From the NCBI GenBank assembly GCA_002344785.1, contig DDUL01000006.1, positions 1 through 64,000 of the forward strand: 64,000 nucleotides of DNA, in the 5' to 3' direction. Numbering within the stretch: position 1 is the stretch's first letter; the number at the start of each line of letters is the position of its first letter. Below are positions 16,627-26,490 of this stretch, piece by piece. A model generated the notes under the pieces. It searched no databases. It was not told the DNA's origin and saw nothing but the letters and a program-made list of their open reading frames with translations. A program made the translations under genes and the position numbers. The stretch comes from Bdellovibrionaceae bacterium UBA2339. Its GTDB lineage: Bacteria > Bdellovibrionota > Bdellovibrionia > Bdellovibrionales > JAMPXM01.

Positions 16627-17502
16627 CTACGAAGACTTTTCTGAACTCATCCAACGATGGATCCAGGATGATGTGAATTCCGTAGTCAGCGGCAAGAGCG
16701 CCACCGCATAGGCCCAGAAGAAGTTGATTTCCAAAAACCACCAGACGCTGGCATGAAATCCGAGCGCGAGAATCGCCGCCACTGGCCGAGCCCTACGCGA
16801 CCAAAGCGCCCAGCCGACACTCACTTCAAAGAGCAAAATCCCGCTCGCCGCCAACATCCAAATTGGCGACTCCCAGCTGCTTTCACGAAGCCACAAATTG
16901 ATGGCCGACTCAGCTCGTGGAGTCAGTCGGTGGAACTCCTGAAATGCCACCCACAGACGTTCACCATCAACCCAGTCGGCGCCGTACACGCGAAGCTTCT
17001 CTACGGCCGCCAAAAAGTAAGTCAGCCCTGTGATTCCAGAAATGCACTGTAGCAGGGAGGCCGAATGTTCTTCGGCTCTCGACCATAGTGTTGCAACCCC
17101 AAGCACGAGAAGTGGCAGCACATGCACATGCGAATGATAGCCGTGAATGGGGTGATAGGAGATCGAAGCCCAAAGTCCCGCCAACAAGGTGACGGCGATC
17201 AGGGCCATGAGCATCCAAAGCTGGCGTCGGACTTGATCGATCAGCGCGGCGCTCAAAAGAAAAAATGCAAGCGCGTGCAAACCCGCGCCTTGCCCCTCAG
17301 CCACCCAAGTCCATCCTAGACTTCGCAAGAATGGATTCACGCGCTCCATCGAGGGCGGCGCCCCCGTCGTCACCAAAACAATGAGCCAAGCACCAAGAAC
17401 CCAAACCCGAGGATCTTGAAGCTCGGCCATCAGCTTCGATCGGAAGACGGAAAAAAATCCTGGCGGCGACGCGGATGCCGATGCCGACTGCAAAGGCGTC
17501 AT
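16627..17502 (-). CDS. HTTM-like (vitamin K-dependent carboxylase-related) membrane protein
   Basis: This is a 291-residue polytopic protein with about seven hydrophobic helices. A TYFLAAVEKLRVYGADW motif near residue 155 and FHASVWWFLEINFFW near 255 resemble HTTM/DoxX-type proteins (bacterial relatives of vitamin K-dependent gamma-carboxylase), where a helix ends in x-K-L and is followed by W-x-x-G. The ATG at 17502 overlaps the stop of the upstream NqrB/RnfD-like gene (ATGA). The upstream extension in frame is a shadow of that gene. It is the last gene of a three-gene cassette. Enzymatic function is not predictable. Confidence 0.72.
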   Translation of the reverse strand: MTPLQSASASASPPGFFSVFRSKLMAELQDPRVWVLGAWLIVLVTTGAPPSMERVNPFLRSLGWTWVAEGQGAGLHALAFFLLSAALIDQVRRQLWMLMALIAVTLLAGLWASISYHPIHGYHSHVHVLPLLVLGVATLWSRAEEHSASLLQCISGITGLTYFLAAVEKLRVYGADWVDGERLWVAFQEFHRLTPRAESAINLWLRESSWESPIWMLAASGILLFEVSVGWALWSRRARPVAAILALGFHASVWWFLEINFFWAYAVALLPLTTEFTSSWIHRWMSSEKSS

Positions 17503-18740
17503 GGCAACTCCTCCTCGCGAAGCAAAATCGTCTCCGTCGGAGTCACGCGATAAAGTCGGTAAGCCTTCGCCCACTGGCCGGAGGTCTCTCGTTGCCAGCG
17601 ACGCATTTGCAGAATCAAACTTCGAAGCGCCACATCGTCGCGCTTTTCCCACATCGACGCCAGCACCGGCAGCAAAGTTCGCGGCGCCTCCCGACGGGCC
17701 GCCAAAGCATGGCCCTCGGCATCGATGAACTCGACGCGATAGAGGCCGATGTTCTCTGAGTCGCGACGATCCGCAAACATCGTGTAACGCACCAGCGGCC
17801 AATTGGAGCGCTCTCGCCAAGCCGGCACCAGCAACACCGCGAGCGCTCCGACGGCGACGACGCCTCGCCAAGGGCGGCTTCGCAATACTCCGTCGAAGAT
17901 TTCACAAACACGCTCGCGCCAGCGCTCGACCACAAACCAGCCCAGTGGCGAAAAGCTAGCGACCAGCATCAACGCCACAAACTGCGAATAGGCGAACTCT
18001 TGCCACCGGAAAAGTACATTCAACGCGCCGAGGACGAACCCCTGAACGAGCTGTCGAGCCCGCGCCTCAGGAGCCGTGCGCGGATCTGTGAACATCAAGA
18101 CCATGTAGAGCAGACCTTCCGTGCCGAACTCAGGTAAGAACAGCCGCTTCCATTCTGCATCGGGGCTGAGGCTTGCCAGAATCCAACTCATTACGGCCGA
18201 GGCGACAAGATACGCTCCGGTCGCGTGAAAACGCCGAACTCGCCACAATGCCAAGCCGCCGAACACGAGCACAACAAGGCTTGCGATCAATGATCCGTTA
18301 AATTGATCACCGCGCACAAACACATCATCGGGAAAAATGGCGATACTCAGTAAGATCGCAAGACCCGTGGGATTGTAGATGTGCTGATTCTTTGAATTGC
18401 GAATCAAGTGCTTGCCGAAAATCGCGAGGCCTCCCGCAAAGGCGTAGAACCAGGGCAAACGTGAACTGAGAATGATCAAGAGTCCGAGGGCGATGATGAG
18501 GGCTGACTTGATTCGATCAAGATTGAAACTCCAAGTCTGCCGCCAAGCGCGATTCCAGATCAGCTCCAAGATCACGACAGTCAGAATGCAACTTGTGATT
18601 TGCACGGGCCCGCGAAGCATCAAACTCAGTGTTAAGCCAATGCCCAACAGCAAAGTGTGATTGATCAACACAAAGTGCCGCGGATCAATTCCCCGTAGCA
18701 ATTCTAGGCCACGTATCACTCGGACTTGAAGCGCACTCAT
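17499..18740 (-). CDS. NqrB/RnfD-like membrane protein (UnbU-like)
   Basis: This 413-residue protein has about nine to ten hydrophobic helices in residues 25-310 and a hydrophilic C-terminal domain of about 90 residues. HIYNPTGLAILLS near residue 140 and MFTDPRTAPEARAR near 235 match the NQR2/RnfD/RnfE family (PF03116), in which the TDP segment lies by the covalently bound flavin. No other Rnf or Nqr subunit gene is nearby. Its partner is instead an UnbV-like protein directly upstream (4 nt overlap), the arrangement known from enediyne clusters as UnbV/UnbU. A role in membrane electron transfer is inference. Confidence 0.78.
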   Translation of the reverse strand: MSALQVRVIRGLELLRGIDPRHFVLINHTLLLGIGLTLSLMLRGPVQITSCILTVVILELIWNRAWRQTWSFNLDRIKSALIIALGLLIILSSRLPWFYAFAGGLAIFGKHLIRNSKNQHIYNPTGLAILLSIAIFPDDVFVRGDQFNGSLIASLVVLVFGGLALWRVRRFHATGAYLVASAVMSWILASLSPDAEWKRLFLPEFGTEGLLYMVLMFTDPRTAPEARARQLVQGFVLGALNVLFRWQEFAYSQFVALMLVASFSPLGWFVVERWRERVCEIFDGVLRSRPWRGVVAVGALAVLLVPAWRERSNWPLVRYTMFADRRDSENIGLYRVEFIDAEGHALAARREAPRTLLPVLASMWEKRDDVALRSLILQMRRWQRETSGQWAKAYRLYRVTPTETILLREEELP

Positions 18741-20536
18741 CGTGAACTCCCCGTGCCTTCTTGAATTCTGTGATACGCATTGTGATGAGTCAGCTGAAAG
18801 ACTTCACGAACACCCTTGCGCCATTGCACCTCAACTTCAAATGGCCCTTTGGCGTCACCAAGTCCAAAATGCAAACGCGGATCGGACTGAGAGTTGAAGG
18901 TGTTGGTCGGATAAGCCAGTGCAACACGCTTCCACCCGTCGGCGCCGCGAAGCTCGACAAGACTTCCCCAAGTGGCAGGACGCCCCGCCCGATTGCGAAG
19001 CTCGACGCCGAGCCAATCTCCCACCTGCTGAGTTTGGTTCACATACAACATGACGGGTGCGGCACGATTGACGACCACTAAGTCCATCCGCCCATCGTGA
19101 TTGAAATCAAGCGAGGCAACACCGTAACCATCTTCAAGATCTGTTACGCCTGAGGCGCGCGCATGATCCTCAAAGCGTCCGCCATCCTGCTGAACGAACA
19201 AACAGCTCGCTTGGAAGCTTGAGAGTTGGCGTCTCGCCGTGGACGGATAATCAATGCTCGGATCCAAGGCGCGCAAAAATGCCGGGATGTCGGTGGCCAT
19301 CGCGCGCGCATGCCAGAGTGAGCCCGCCTGAGCTTCAGTCGCACCACGACCGCGAAAGCGGCCATTCACCACAAACAAATCCAAACGCGAATCATTATCG
19401 AAGTCGGCCCAGCGTCCCGACCACGTCCACCCGCAGTTTCCCGTTCCTGTAGAGCGCGAAGCATCGAAGAACCCGCCCTCAGAAGATCGAGTCCACAGCA
19501 CATTGTTATAGGCCATAAACGGAGGCGCAGAGATGTTGCCAACGTACAAATCCAACAATCCATCGCCGTTCCAATCGCCGACATCCGTATTCATGCCGTT
19601 GAGGCCATGAAAACGCCTTGGGATGTACTGATCCGTCACGTCGATGAAGCCCTCTGGGCGATTCAACACCAAACGATCAAACTGATAATCATTGGCTTGA
19701 TAGAAATCCAGTCGCCCGTCCGCATCGACATCAAAGAGACTAAAGTTGTTGGCGTAGCTACGAGGCAGATGAGCGATGCTGCGATGTGCTTCCGCGGCGG
19801 CTCGAAACTTTCCCGTGCCATCCCCCCACAAGATCTGACTCTGTCCTCCCGTCTGTGAAAGCCAAGTCGATCGAAGACGCGGAGTTCGTGGAATTTTCTC
19901 CCGCAAATCATCTTCGAACCAATAATTCGCAAGCATCACGTCCAGGTGGGAATCGCCATCCAAATCGCCGACGTTCAGTCCAACCGCATTGGAGCACACG
20001 CCGCCAAATGCGTCGGGAATTTCAGCAAACTGCGGTGGACCAGCTCGCTGAACTTGCACGAACACTTGATGGCATCCATAGCGCGACATCAGCAGATCAG
20101 CTCGTCCATCGCCATTGACATCCGCCGCGATCACTCGGGAAACCATGTCACCGGCGCTGAGCCGCCAAGCTCGCGTCACATCTTGCCAGCGTCCGCTGCG
20201 TGAACCTTGAAAGATCCGCACTCCAACTTCTTGATCGGGACTTGTGAGCACCAGATCTAACTCACCGTCCCCATCTAAATCCGCGACAGCGACGGAAGGA
20301 TAAATCGCATTGAACTCGAGCACGGCCCGAGGTGCGTGAGGATTCGGAAAAGCCAGTTGGTGAGTGAAGTGCAATCCGCTTGGCGCCGCCATCTCGGCGA
20401 AACTCAAATGTGAAACTTGAGCCGGTCTTCGCGGACCACCTCCGCCCGGCACATCACGAAGCGCTTCGCGCCCCCAAAGAGTGGCAATGAGACTCAAACC
20501 CACGAGCGCCGGTAAGAAGATATCGCGTATTGCCAC
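18737..20536 (-). CDS. FG-GAP/VCBS-repeat protein with ASPIC/UnbV C-terminal domain (CRTAC1-like)
   Basis: This is a 599-residue exported protein. An N-terminal hydrophobic helix (FLPALVGLSLIATLW) is followed by seven calcium-loop motifs of FG-GAP type: DLDGDGELD, DVNGDGRAD, DLDGDSHLD, DVDADGRLD, DWNGDGLLD, DFDNDSRLD and DFNHDGRMD. This fits a seven-bladed propeller. The last about 90 residues (WGSLVELRGADGWKR, then LHFGLGDA and VEVQWRKG) are the ASPIC/UnbV domain. It heads the cassette with overlapping NqrB/RnfD-like and HTTM-like genes. The start codon is a GTG at 20536. Its enediyne-cluster relatives have no settled biochemical role. Confidence 0.85.
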   Translation of the reverse strand: MAIRDIFLPALVGLSLIATLWGREALRDVPGGGGPRRPAQVSHLSFAEMAAPSGLHFTHQLAFPNPHAPRAVLEFNAIYPSVAVADLDGDGELDLVLTSPDQEVGVRIFQGSRSGRWQDVTRAWRLSAGDMVSRVIAADVNGDGRADLLMSRYGCHQVFVQVQRAGPPQFAEIPDAFGGVCSNAVGLNVGDLDGDSHLDVMLANYWFEDDLREKIPRTPRLRSTWLSQTGGQSQILWGDGTGKFRAAAEAHRSIAHLPRSYANNFSLFDVDADGRLDFYQANDYQFDRLVLNRPEGFIDVTDQYIPRRFHGLNGMNTDVGDWNGDGLLDLYVGNISAPPFMAYNNVLWTRSSEGGFFDASRSTGTGNCGWTWSGRWADFDNDSRLDLFVVNGRFRGRGATEAQAGSLWHARAMATDIPAFLRALDPSIDYPSTARRQLSSFQASCLFVQQDGGRFEDHARASGVTDLEDGYGVASLDFNHDGRMDLVVVNRAAPVMLYVNQTQQVGDWLGVELRNRAGRPATWGSLVELRGADGWKRVALAYPTNTFNSQSDPRLHFGLGDAKGPFEVEVQWRKGVREVFQLTHHNAYHRIQEGTGSSR

Positions 20537-20590
20537 GACTCCATCTCAAATCGACTTCGCAAAGTGGTCAAGTCGCAACGAAATCTAAAC

Positions 20591-23500
20591 TTAGAGTGAA
20601 CCGTCCGGGCTGATCTCCCTGAGATAGAGCGCATTCTGACCTCGATAAGTCGTGAACACTCCACCGCAGGTCAGACGCGAAGCCGACGCATTCCAACCCA
20701 ATGCGTACACCGTCGAGTTAAATCCATTCGCACCACTCGCGGGACTGAGTGTGGTGTCGAGACTTCCGTCATCCAAGCGAACTCGCGCCAGCCGGTTGGC
20801 CGCCTGTCCACGATAAGTGGTGAACTGCCCGCCCACGTAGAGATGCGTGCTATCCAAATCCAGCGTCCAGGCCGTCGCGGCCACGCCATTGCCTCCGCTC
20901 GCAGGATTGAAAACGAGATCGACACTACCATCAGAGCGATGAATCTTCGCCACGCGATTCGCCGTAACACCTCGGTAAGTCGTGAAGGCACCGGCCAAAT
21001 ACAACCAGTCACCCGAGCGGCGAATGGCATACACGATGCCGTTGGCCCCTGTGGTGACGGAGTGGAAAGTCGCGTCCAGAACTCCGCTCGTCGAATTCAC
21101 TTTTGCCAGACGAGTCACAGCCGTGCCGCGATAGTTTCCGAAACTTCCACCGATGTAAAGATCAGCACCATCGAGCCAGAGCGAGTAGACAATGTTGTTC
21201 GTGCCATTGCCGCCACTTGCCGGATTGAAACTTGTATCCAGGACACCTGTCTGCGCATGAACTTTGGCGACACGATTGGCCGTCGCGCTTCTGTAACTGG
21301 TGAAATTCCCGCCCACATAGAGGGTCAGGCCGTCGGCACTCAGCTGCAAGGCCCGAACTTCTCCACTCGTTCCATTGCCTCCGCTCGATGGGTTGAACGT
21401 CGTATCAAGCGCCCCTGTACTCAAACTGACTTTGGCCACGCGATTCGCTACTGACCCACGGTAACTCGTGAACGCGCCTCCTAAGTACACCGCGTCTCCT
21501 GAAGCCGAGAGAGCGTAGACGGTGTTATTGGTTCCATTCGCTCCCGACTGGGGAGAGAAAGTCGTGTCGACGGATCCGTCGGCGGCTAAGCGCGCGATGT
21601 TTCGCGCCGTGATCTCAGGTGGACCCGCTGTAAACGGGCCACCCACAAAGATCTCGTCGTCCGAGGCCACGCGACTCAAATCCATCGCGTACACCGCATT
21701 GTTCACCAAGGTGGCCCCGCTTGCGGGCGAGATGTTGAGATCCGCATCGCCCGTCGCCGTGTCGATTCGCGCCAGGTAGCTGGCTGCGGCTCCACGATAG
21801 GCGACGAAAGTTCCGCCAATCCAAAGCGAACTTCCCTCTAAGCCCATAGCGTAAACTCCGCCTGAACTCAGACCGTTGCCTCCGGTCGCGGGATTGAAAG
21901 TCGCATCGACGGAGAAGTCCGCGCGTGAGATCTTCGTCAATCGATTGACCGTGGTGCCTCGATAAGTCGTGAAATCCCCGCCCACAAATAAATGCGTGGC
22001 ATTGATGGCGAGCGATCGAACGTTATTGTTCACGCCATTTCCGCCCGTGCCAGGATTGAAGCTGGTGTCCAATGCACCCGTGATCCCGTCAATCTTCGCC
22101 AAGCGATTCGCCACCAAAGTTCGATAGGCGGTGAAGCTTCCACCGATGTAGACATCACGGCCATCCAACGCAATCGCCAAAACCGTGTTGGCCGCGCCAT
22201 TGTCACCGCTCTGCGGGCTAATCGTCTGATCAAGAGCGCCTGTGTCTCGGTGCACTTTGGCGACTCGATTGGCAATCAGACCATGATAGGCCGTAAACGC
22301 TCCGCCGAGCCAAATCGAGGTTCCGTCCATAGCCAAAGTGTTGACTGTACCACCGGCACCATTTGCACCTGTTTGCGGTGAGAACGTGGCATCAATTTGG
22401 CCCGTCGCCAGACTAATCTTGGTCACTCGATTGGCGATCGCACCACGATATCTTGTGAAGGCACCGCCCAACCAAACGCTATCGCCATCGACGAGGATCG
22501 CGTTGACGGTGTTATTCGTTCCGTTGGCGAGATATTGCGAATTGAAACTCAAGTTCAAGGACCCATCGGCATTGATCAGCGCGATCCGGTTCGCAATGAG
22601 ACCTCGGTAGGTTGTAAACGCCCCACCCACTAAGACTTGTCCACTGCTCAATCTGACAACGGCATTCACCGTGCCGTTGAATCCGCTGCTATACCCGGAC
22701 TCTATGCGCGACCCATCACTGGGTTTGATTTTCGCGATATAGCGTGTGGTGTAGCGACTAAAGCCGCTAAACGATCCACCTACCAATTTGCCGCCGTCTG
22801 TAAGGTTCAAGACCGACCACACTGTGCCGTGCGCGAATTGATCCAGCAACAGATCGTAACTCACTTGCGCCGTGATCGTACCAAACAAACCGTCATCCAT
22901 AGAGAGTTCAACTTCGCGCGTGCCATTCGCGCCAAAGCTGGTCGCCGCAAATCGATAGGTGCCGTTGGGTTCGCAAACGATCGCCGTCGGACCGCCCACA
23001 TCACCGGTGTAACTGATGTTGATCAATCTCCCAGCCTCACATGCGCCAATGATGGGCTGATCAATTTCGGTCGTCACTAAACCATTGGCCGGCGATGTGA
23101 TCGTCAAAGTCGGCGCCGCAATGTCCACAAGCCATCCGGTCGCATGCGGAACCACCACAGTGTTGCCTGCGAAGTCTCGGACTCGCATATGCAAATAGTA
23201 AGTTGCGCCAATGCTAAGACTCAAACCCGTTACCTGAAAGGGGGACGAGCCCGCTTCGGTCCATGTCACCACATCCGATTGCGCCGCACCTGATGTGCCG
23301 GTACCGATCGCGTACTCATAAGTGTCGACACCACTTTCATCGTCGACTGCATCCGCATTGAATGTGACCCAAGGTGAGGCCGTCGTCGAATTGTAAGTCG
23401 CCGGGTAGCTTGCGCCAACAGTCCAAGTCGGAGCCAACGTGTCGTGCCAAATGTCGTCCGACACGCAAGCCGACTCATTTAGAGCTGCGTTCCTAAACTT

Positions 23501-26125
23501 CACATAGACTTCATTGAGCGAATTCGTCGAAGGCAAGGTCCACGCACGCGAAGTTGCATAAGCCTGCCAAGTTCCGCCGCCGCCACAACCCGCGGTGTTG
23601 GTCACATACATCTGCGTGGCACCGGACGCCGCAAGTGTGAGCGTGACGGAAGTGCTCGTCACCGCCTCAGCTCCCGCGGCAATCGAAAGACTCACGCTCG
23701 TCGGCACGGCCGTGTCCTTCACGAAACTTCGCGACGCGCTTCCCACGTTGCCGACTAAGTCCGTTTGCGAAGCGGTGAGCGAAACCGTGCCATCTGCAAC
23801 GCCGGAGAGATCCAGTACAACACTATAGCTTCCCGAACTACAGGTCGTCGTCGCGCTGATGGCGCCGCTGATCGCGACACTGCTGCCCGATTCACTGCAT
23901 GTTCCGGCCAAAGTAAATGCCGAGGCCAATGCAACGTTGATCGTACTGCCCGCGGCCGGCGAAGCGATGGAGAGCGTGGGGGCAACCGTGTCCTTGGTGA
24001 ATGCGCGCGTTGTGGAACTTGAATTGCCAGCATCATCCGTCTGCGAAAGCGTTAAACTCACGTTGCCATCGGCGACACTCGTAAGATCCAAAGTCGAGCT
24101 CATCGTGCCGCCAATGCAAAGCGCCGAGGTCGAGAGCGCACCTGAGACACTCACGCTCAGACCAGCTTCGCAACTGGCCTCGACGGCAAATGCCGCCGCC
24201 TCGCTCGCGTCCATGGCGGTTCCCGCCAGCGGTGAAGTCCAAGCCAACGAAGGCGCGAGCGTGTCTTTCGAGTAAGTGCGGGACACACTCGTTGAGTTCC
24301 CAGCGGCATCCGCATGCGCAACGTTCACCGTCACGCTGCCATCCGCTGATCCTGACAAATCAAGATTGGCCGACCAAGCCCCGCTCATGCAGGTGACACT
24401 GCCCGAGGCCGCGCCCGAGAAGCTCACATCACGACCGTTTTCCGAACAGCTTCCGCTCATGATCCAGTTCGATGCATTGGCGGAATTGATCCAAGCGCTC
24501 GCTAAGGGTGCCGCGATCGAGAGTGTCGGCGCGCTGACATCCTTGTTGAAGCTGCGACTCGCACTGCCGCTATTCCCTGCAACATCCGACTGCGTGAAGT
24601 TCAACGTCACATTGCCATCGCTCACCGAGGTGAGATTCAGATCCACCGACCAAGTTCCCGAATTACAAGTCGTCGACGAAGTCACCGCACCCGTCACACT
24701 CACGCTGCGCCCGGACTCCGAGCAGGTGCCACTGACAGTGAAAGCCGCCACGTTCGATGGCGTGATCCAAGATCCAGAGGCTGGCGAACCCACCGCCAAC
24801 GTCGGCAGCACGGTGTCCTTTGTGAAATTGCGACTGACGGGATCTGCCGCTCCACCCGATGCATAGCTGTGATTCACAGTCAGTGAAATCAGGCCGTCGC
24901 TCACGCCACTGAGGTTCAGAGAACTCGACCACTGCCCTGATGAACAAGTCGCTGAAGCCGACACGGCACCCGAGATCAACACCGGCTGACCTTCGGCACC
25001 ACAATCACCGCCGACCGTCCACGCGGTGGCATTGGTCGCGTTCACGTAAGTTCCGGCTGAAGGCAAAGTGAACGTCAGCACAGGCTGAGCTTGATGAACA
25101 AAATTTCGTGTCGCCGTCGCCGACGAGTTCCCCGCCGCATCCTGCTGAATCGCCGAAATGCTCACGCTGCCGTTCGGTGCTGAACTAAAATCCAAATTCA
25201 ACGACCAGCTTCCGCTTGAGCAAGTCGCCGTTCCCGCCGCGTCGCCTGTGATCACCACAGTTCCATCTTCCGAACACGTGCCACCGACCGCAAAAGCCGC
25301 GTGCTGAGTTTGGTCGATCACAGTTCCTGCGGCTGGCGAAGTGATCGCCACCGTCGGCGCGACCGTATCCTTTTGCAGTTCGCGCGTGATCACACTCGCG
25401 GCATTCCCCGCCGCATCGACATGACGAAACTCCAAATTCACCGCGCCGTCCGTCGCCGACGAAACATCGACAGCCCAAGTGAAACTTCCCGAGTTGCAAG
25501 GCACTGAGCTTGATCCCTGCGGACCTACCACACTGACGTAGCGTCCGCTTTCGCTACAAGTTCCACTCACCGCCAAGGCCGTCGCATTTCCCGAGTTCAC
25601 CCAAGACGATTGCACCGGCGTGCTGACACTCAACGTGGGCGCGATGTTGTCGTGAGTGATGTTCACCGACAGACAATCTGAAGTCGGTCCACCAAAGCCA
25701 CCGTTGCGAAACTGCGCGTAGAGGGTGTTCACCGCGTTGGCTTGCGTGAGCGTGTACTCAAAGGGCGATCGAATTTGTTGCCAAAGCCCCCCGCGCGTAC
25801 ATCCAGGGATCGTGGTCACGTACATCTCGGTCATGTTGGCACCGGTGATTTGCACCAGCACGTTCAAACTCTGCGTGTAGTAAACACCTTGCTCGAGTTT
25901 GCCGTTTTCAAGTTTGACGTTGGCGCGAAACGGAGCGGGCAAGGCCGGACCGTCTTGAGGCGCTTCTTCCTCTTGGTAACAGCCGGTCAAAGAAGCCAAG
26001 AAAAGCAGGCCGAGCCAAAGGGCGCGCGCGTGAAGAGAAAATAATGGGCAAATTGGGCGGCGGATGGCGCAAGCCAAAGCCTGGGAAGCTGTCGTGAAAT
26101 CGAAAAACGGACCGCGTGACGACAT
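20591..26125 (-). CDS. giant lipoprotein with Ig-like modules and delta-60 (DUF5122) propeller repeats
   Basis: This 1844-residue protein is predicted to be a surface lipoprotein: a long signal ends in the lipobox SLTGC with the cysteine at residue 49. Residues about 50-162 form an N-terminal module with two cysteines. Seven Ig-like modules of about 91 residues follow (about 163-810), each starting P-T-L/V with a GTCSE-like motif and a second cysteine about 20 residues on, suggesting one disulphide per module. Two or three further beta modules follow. From about residue 1094, fourteen delta-60 repeats of about 53 residues run to the end (consensus VYALxxxGxxLYVGGxFTTYRG...NRVAKI...DTTFNPxSGGNG). 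Delta-60/DUF5122 repeats are abundant in delta-proteobacterial and Bdellovibrio-like surface proteins. Its role is unknown; adhesion or host contact is conceivable. Confidence 0.88.
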   Translation of the reverse strand: MSSRGPFFDFTTASQALACAIRRPICPLFSLHARALWLGLLFLASLTGCYQEEEAPQDGPALPAPFRANVKLENGKLEQGVYYTQSLNVLVQITGANMTEMYVTTIPGCTRGGLWQQIRSPFEYTLTQANAVNTLYAQFRNGGFGGPTSDCLSVNITHDNIAPTLSVSTPVQSSWVNSGNATALAVSGTCSESGRYVSVVGPQGSSSVPCNSGSFTWAVDVSSATDGAVNLEFRHVDAAGNAASVITRELQKDTVAPTVAITSPAAGTVIDQTQHAAFAVGGTCSEDGTVVITGDAAGTATCSSGSWSLNLDFSSAPNGSVSISAIQQDAAGNSSATATRNFVHQAQPVLTFTLPSAGTYVNATNATAWTVGGDCGAEGQPVLISGAVSASATCSSGQWSSSLNLSGVSDGLISLTVNHSYASGGAADPVSRNFTKDTVLPTLAVGSPASGSWITPSNVAAFTVSGTCSESGRSVSVTGAVTSSTTCNSGTWSVDLNLTSVSDGNVTLNFTQSDVAGNSGSASRSFNKDVSAPTLSIAAPLASAWINSANASNWIMSGSCSENGRDVSFSGAASGSVTCMSGAWSANLDLSGSADGSVTVNVAHADAAGNSTSVSRTYSKDTLAPSLAWTSPLAGTAMDASEAAAFAVEASCEAGLSVSVSGALSTSALCIGGTMSSTLDLTSVADGNVSLTLSQTDDAGNSSSTTRAFTKDTVAPTLSIASPAAGSTINVALASAFTLAGTCSESGSSVAISGAISATTTCSSGSYSVVLDLSGVADGTVSLTASQTDLVGNVGSASRSFVKDTAVPTSVSLSIAAGAEAVTSTSVTLTLAASGATQMYVTNTAGCGGGGTWQAYATSRAWTLPSTNSLNEVYVKFRNAALNESACVSDDIWHDTLAPTWTVGASYPATYNSTTASPWVTFNADAVDDESGVDTYEYAIGTGTSGAAQSDVVTWTEAGSSPFQVTGLSLSIGATYYLHMRVRDFAGNTVVVPHATGWLVDIAAPTLTITSPANGLVTTEIDQPIIGACEAGRLINISYTGDVGGPTAIVCEPNGTYRFAATSFGANGTREVELSMDDGLFGTITAQVSYDLLLDQFAHGTVWSVLNLTDGGKLVGGSFSGFSRYTTRYIAKIKPSDGSRIESGYSSGFNGTVNAVVRLSSGQVLVGGAFTTYRGLIANRIALINADGSLNLSFNSQYLANGTNNTVNAILVDGDSVWLGGAFTRYRGAIANRVTKISLATGQIDATFSPQTGANGAGGTVNTLAMDGTSIWLGGAFTAYHGLIANRVAKVHRDTGALDQTISPQSGDNGAANTVLAIALDGRDVYIGGSFTAYRTLVANRLAKIDGITGALDTSFNPGTGGNGVNNNVRSLAINATHLFVGGDFTTYRGTTVNRLTKISRADFSVDATFNPATGGNGLSSGGVYAMGLEGSSLWIGGTFVAYRGAAASYLARIDTATGDADLNISPASGATLVNNAVYAMDLSRVASDDEIFVGGPFTAGPPEITARNIARLAADGSVDTTFSPQSGANGTNNTVYALSASGDAVYLGGAFTSYRGSVANRVAKVSLSTGALDTTFNPSSGGNGTSGEVRALQLSADGLTLYVGGNFTSYRSATANRVAKVHAQTGVLDTSFNPASGGNGTNNIVYSLWLDGADLYIGGSFGNYRGTAVTRLAKVNSTSGVLDATFHSVTTGANGIVYAIRRSGDWLYLAGAFTTYRGVTANRVAKIHRSDGSVDLVFNPASGGNGVAATAWTLDLDSTHLYVGGQFTTYRGQAANRLARVRLDDGSLDTTLSPASGANGFNSTVYALGWNASASRLTCGGVFTTYRGQNALYLREISPDGSL
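20594..22846 (-). repeat. 14 tandem delta-60 repeats (about 160 bp each)
   Basis: The 3' part of the giant lipoprotein gene is built from fourteen units of about 53 codons. The most constant words are VGG/IGG-x-F-T-x-YRG, ANRVAKI and FNP-x-SGGNG. Unit 8 has an insertion and lost YRG (GGPFTAGPPE), and the last unit is truncated at the protein end. The units are diverged at DNA level, so this is an old array. Confidence 0.88.
23700..25640 (-). repeat. 7 tandem Ig-like module repeats (about 275 bp each)
   Basis: Seven consecutive modules of the giant lipoprotein share the plan: PTLSIxSPAxG start, GTCSESG, a second cysteine in TTCxSGxWS, VSDGNVTLxxxQxDxAGN, and a KDTVA linker to the next. Module 3 carries an altered first motif (GDCGAEG) and module 6 an altered one (ASCEAG). 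Modules of this CSE type are known from other large bacterial surface proteins. Confidence 0.8.
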
Positions 26126-26490
26126 TACAAATATCTTATCAGCGTTTGATGAAGATTTATTTAATAAAACTGAGTCATTTCATGCACTTGTGCCACTTTG
26201 AGACGCTTTTATCCGAAGCCATCGACCGCCTCGCCTGGCCGATCAACCTCGAGCCCCCCGAAGCCGGGGTTTTGCATCGAAATGAAACAGTCTTCCGCCC
26301 CATTGCGAGATTTTCTTTTCAGCGCCCACGGCCCTGTGTTAAGACCTCGAGTTCGTTTGAATTGCTGCAAAAGCTGCCTTTGCGCGTTGGACATCAAAAC
26401 TCGCATGACAAAGTGGGCAATGCAGCCGACTAACTCAGTCGAGAGCTTGGCCGAGAGCCAAGTTTGAGACGAAAAATTTCGGAGAGTCTC
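26126..26490. other. AT-rich intergenic region between the giant lipoprotein gene and rpmG
   Basis: These 365 nt hold divergent promoters by position. The part nearest the lipoprotein gene (26130-26185) is distinctly AT-rich compared with the surroundings, as expected of a promoter. Short frames crossing it have no ribosome sites. No hairpin or repeat is obvious. Confidence 0.5.

Noticed and set aside
16627..20536. Presence of an enediyne biosynthetic cluster
   Set aside because: No polyketide synthase, thioesterase or tailoring gene occurs in the window; only the UnbV/UnbU-like pair does.
20594..22846. CRISPR-like array
   Set aside because: The regular spacing is that of protein repeats in a coding frame, units are diverged, and no spacers or cas genes occur.
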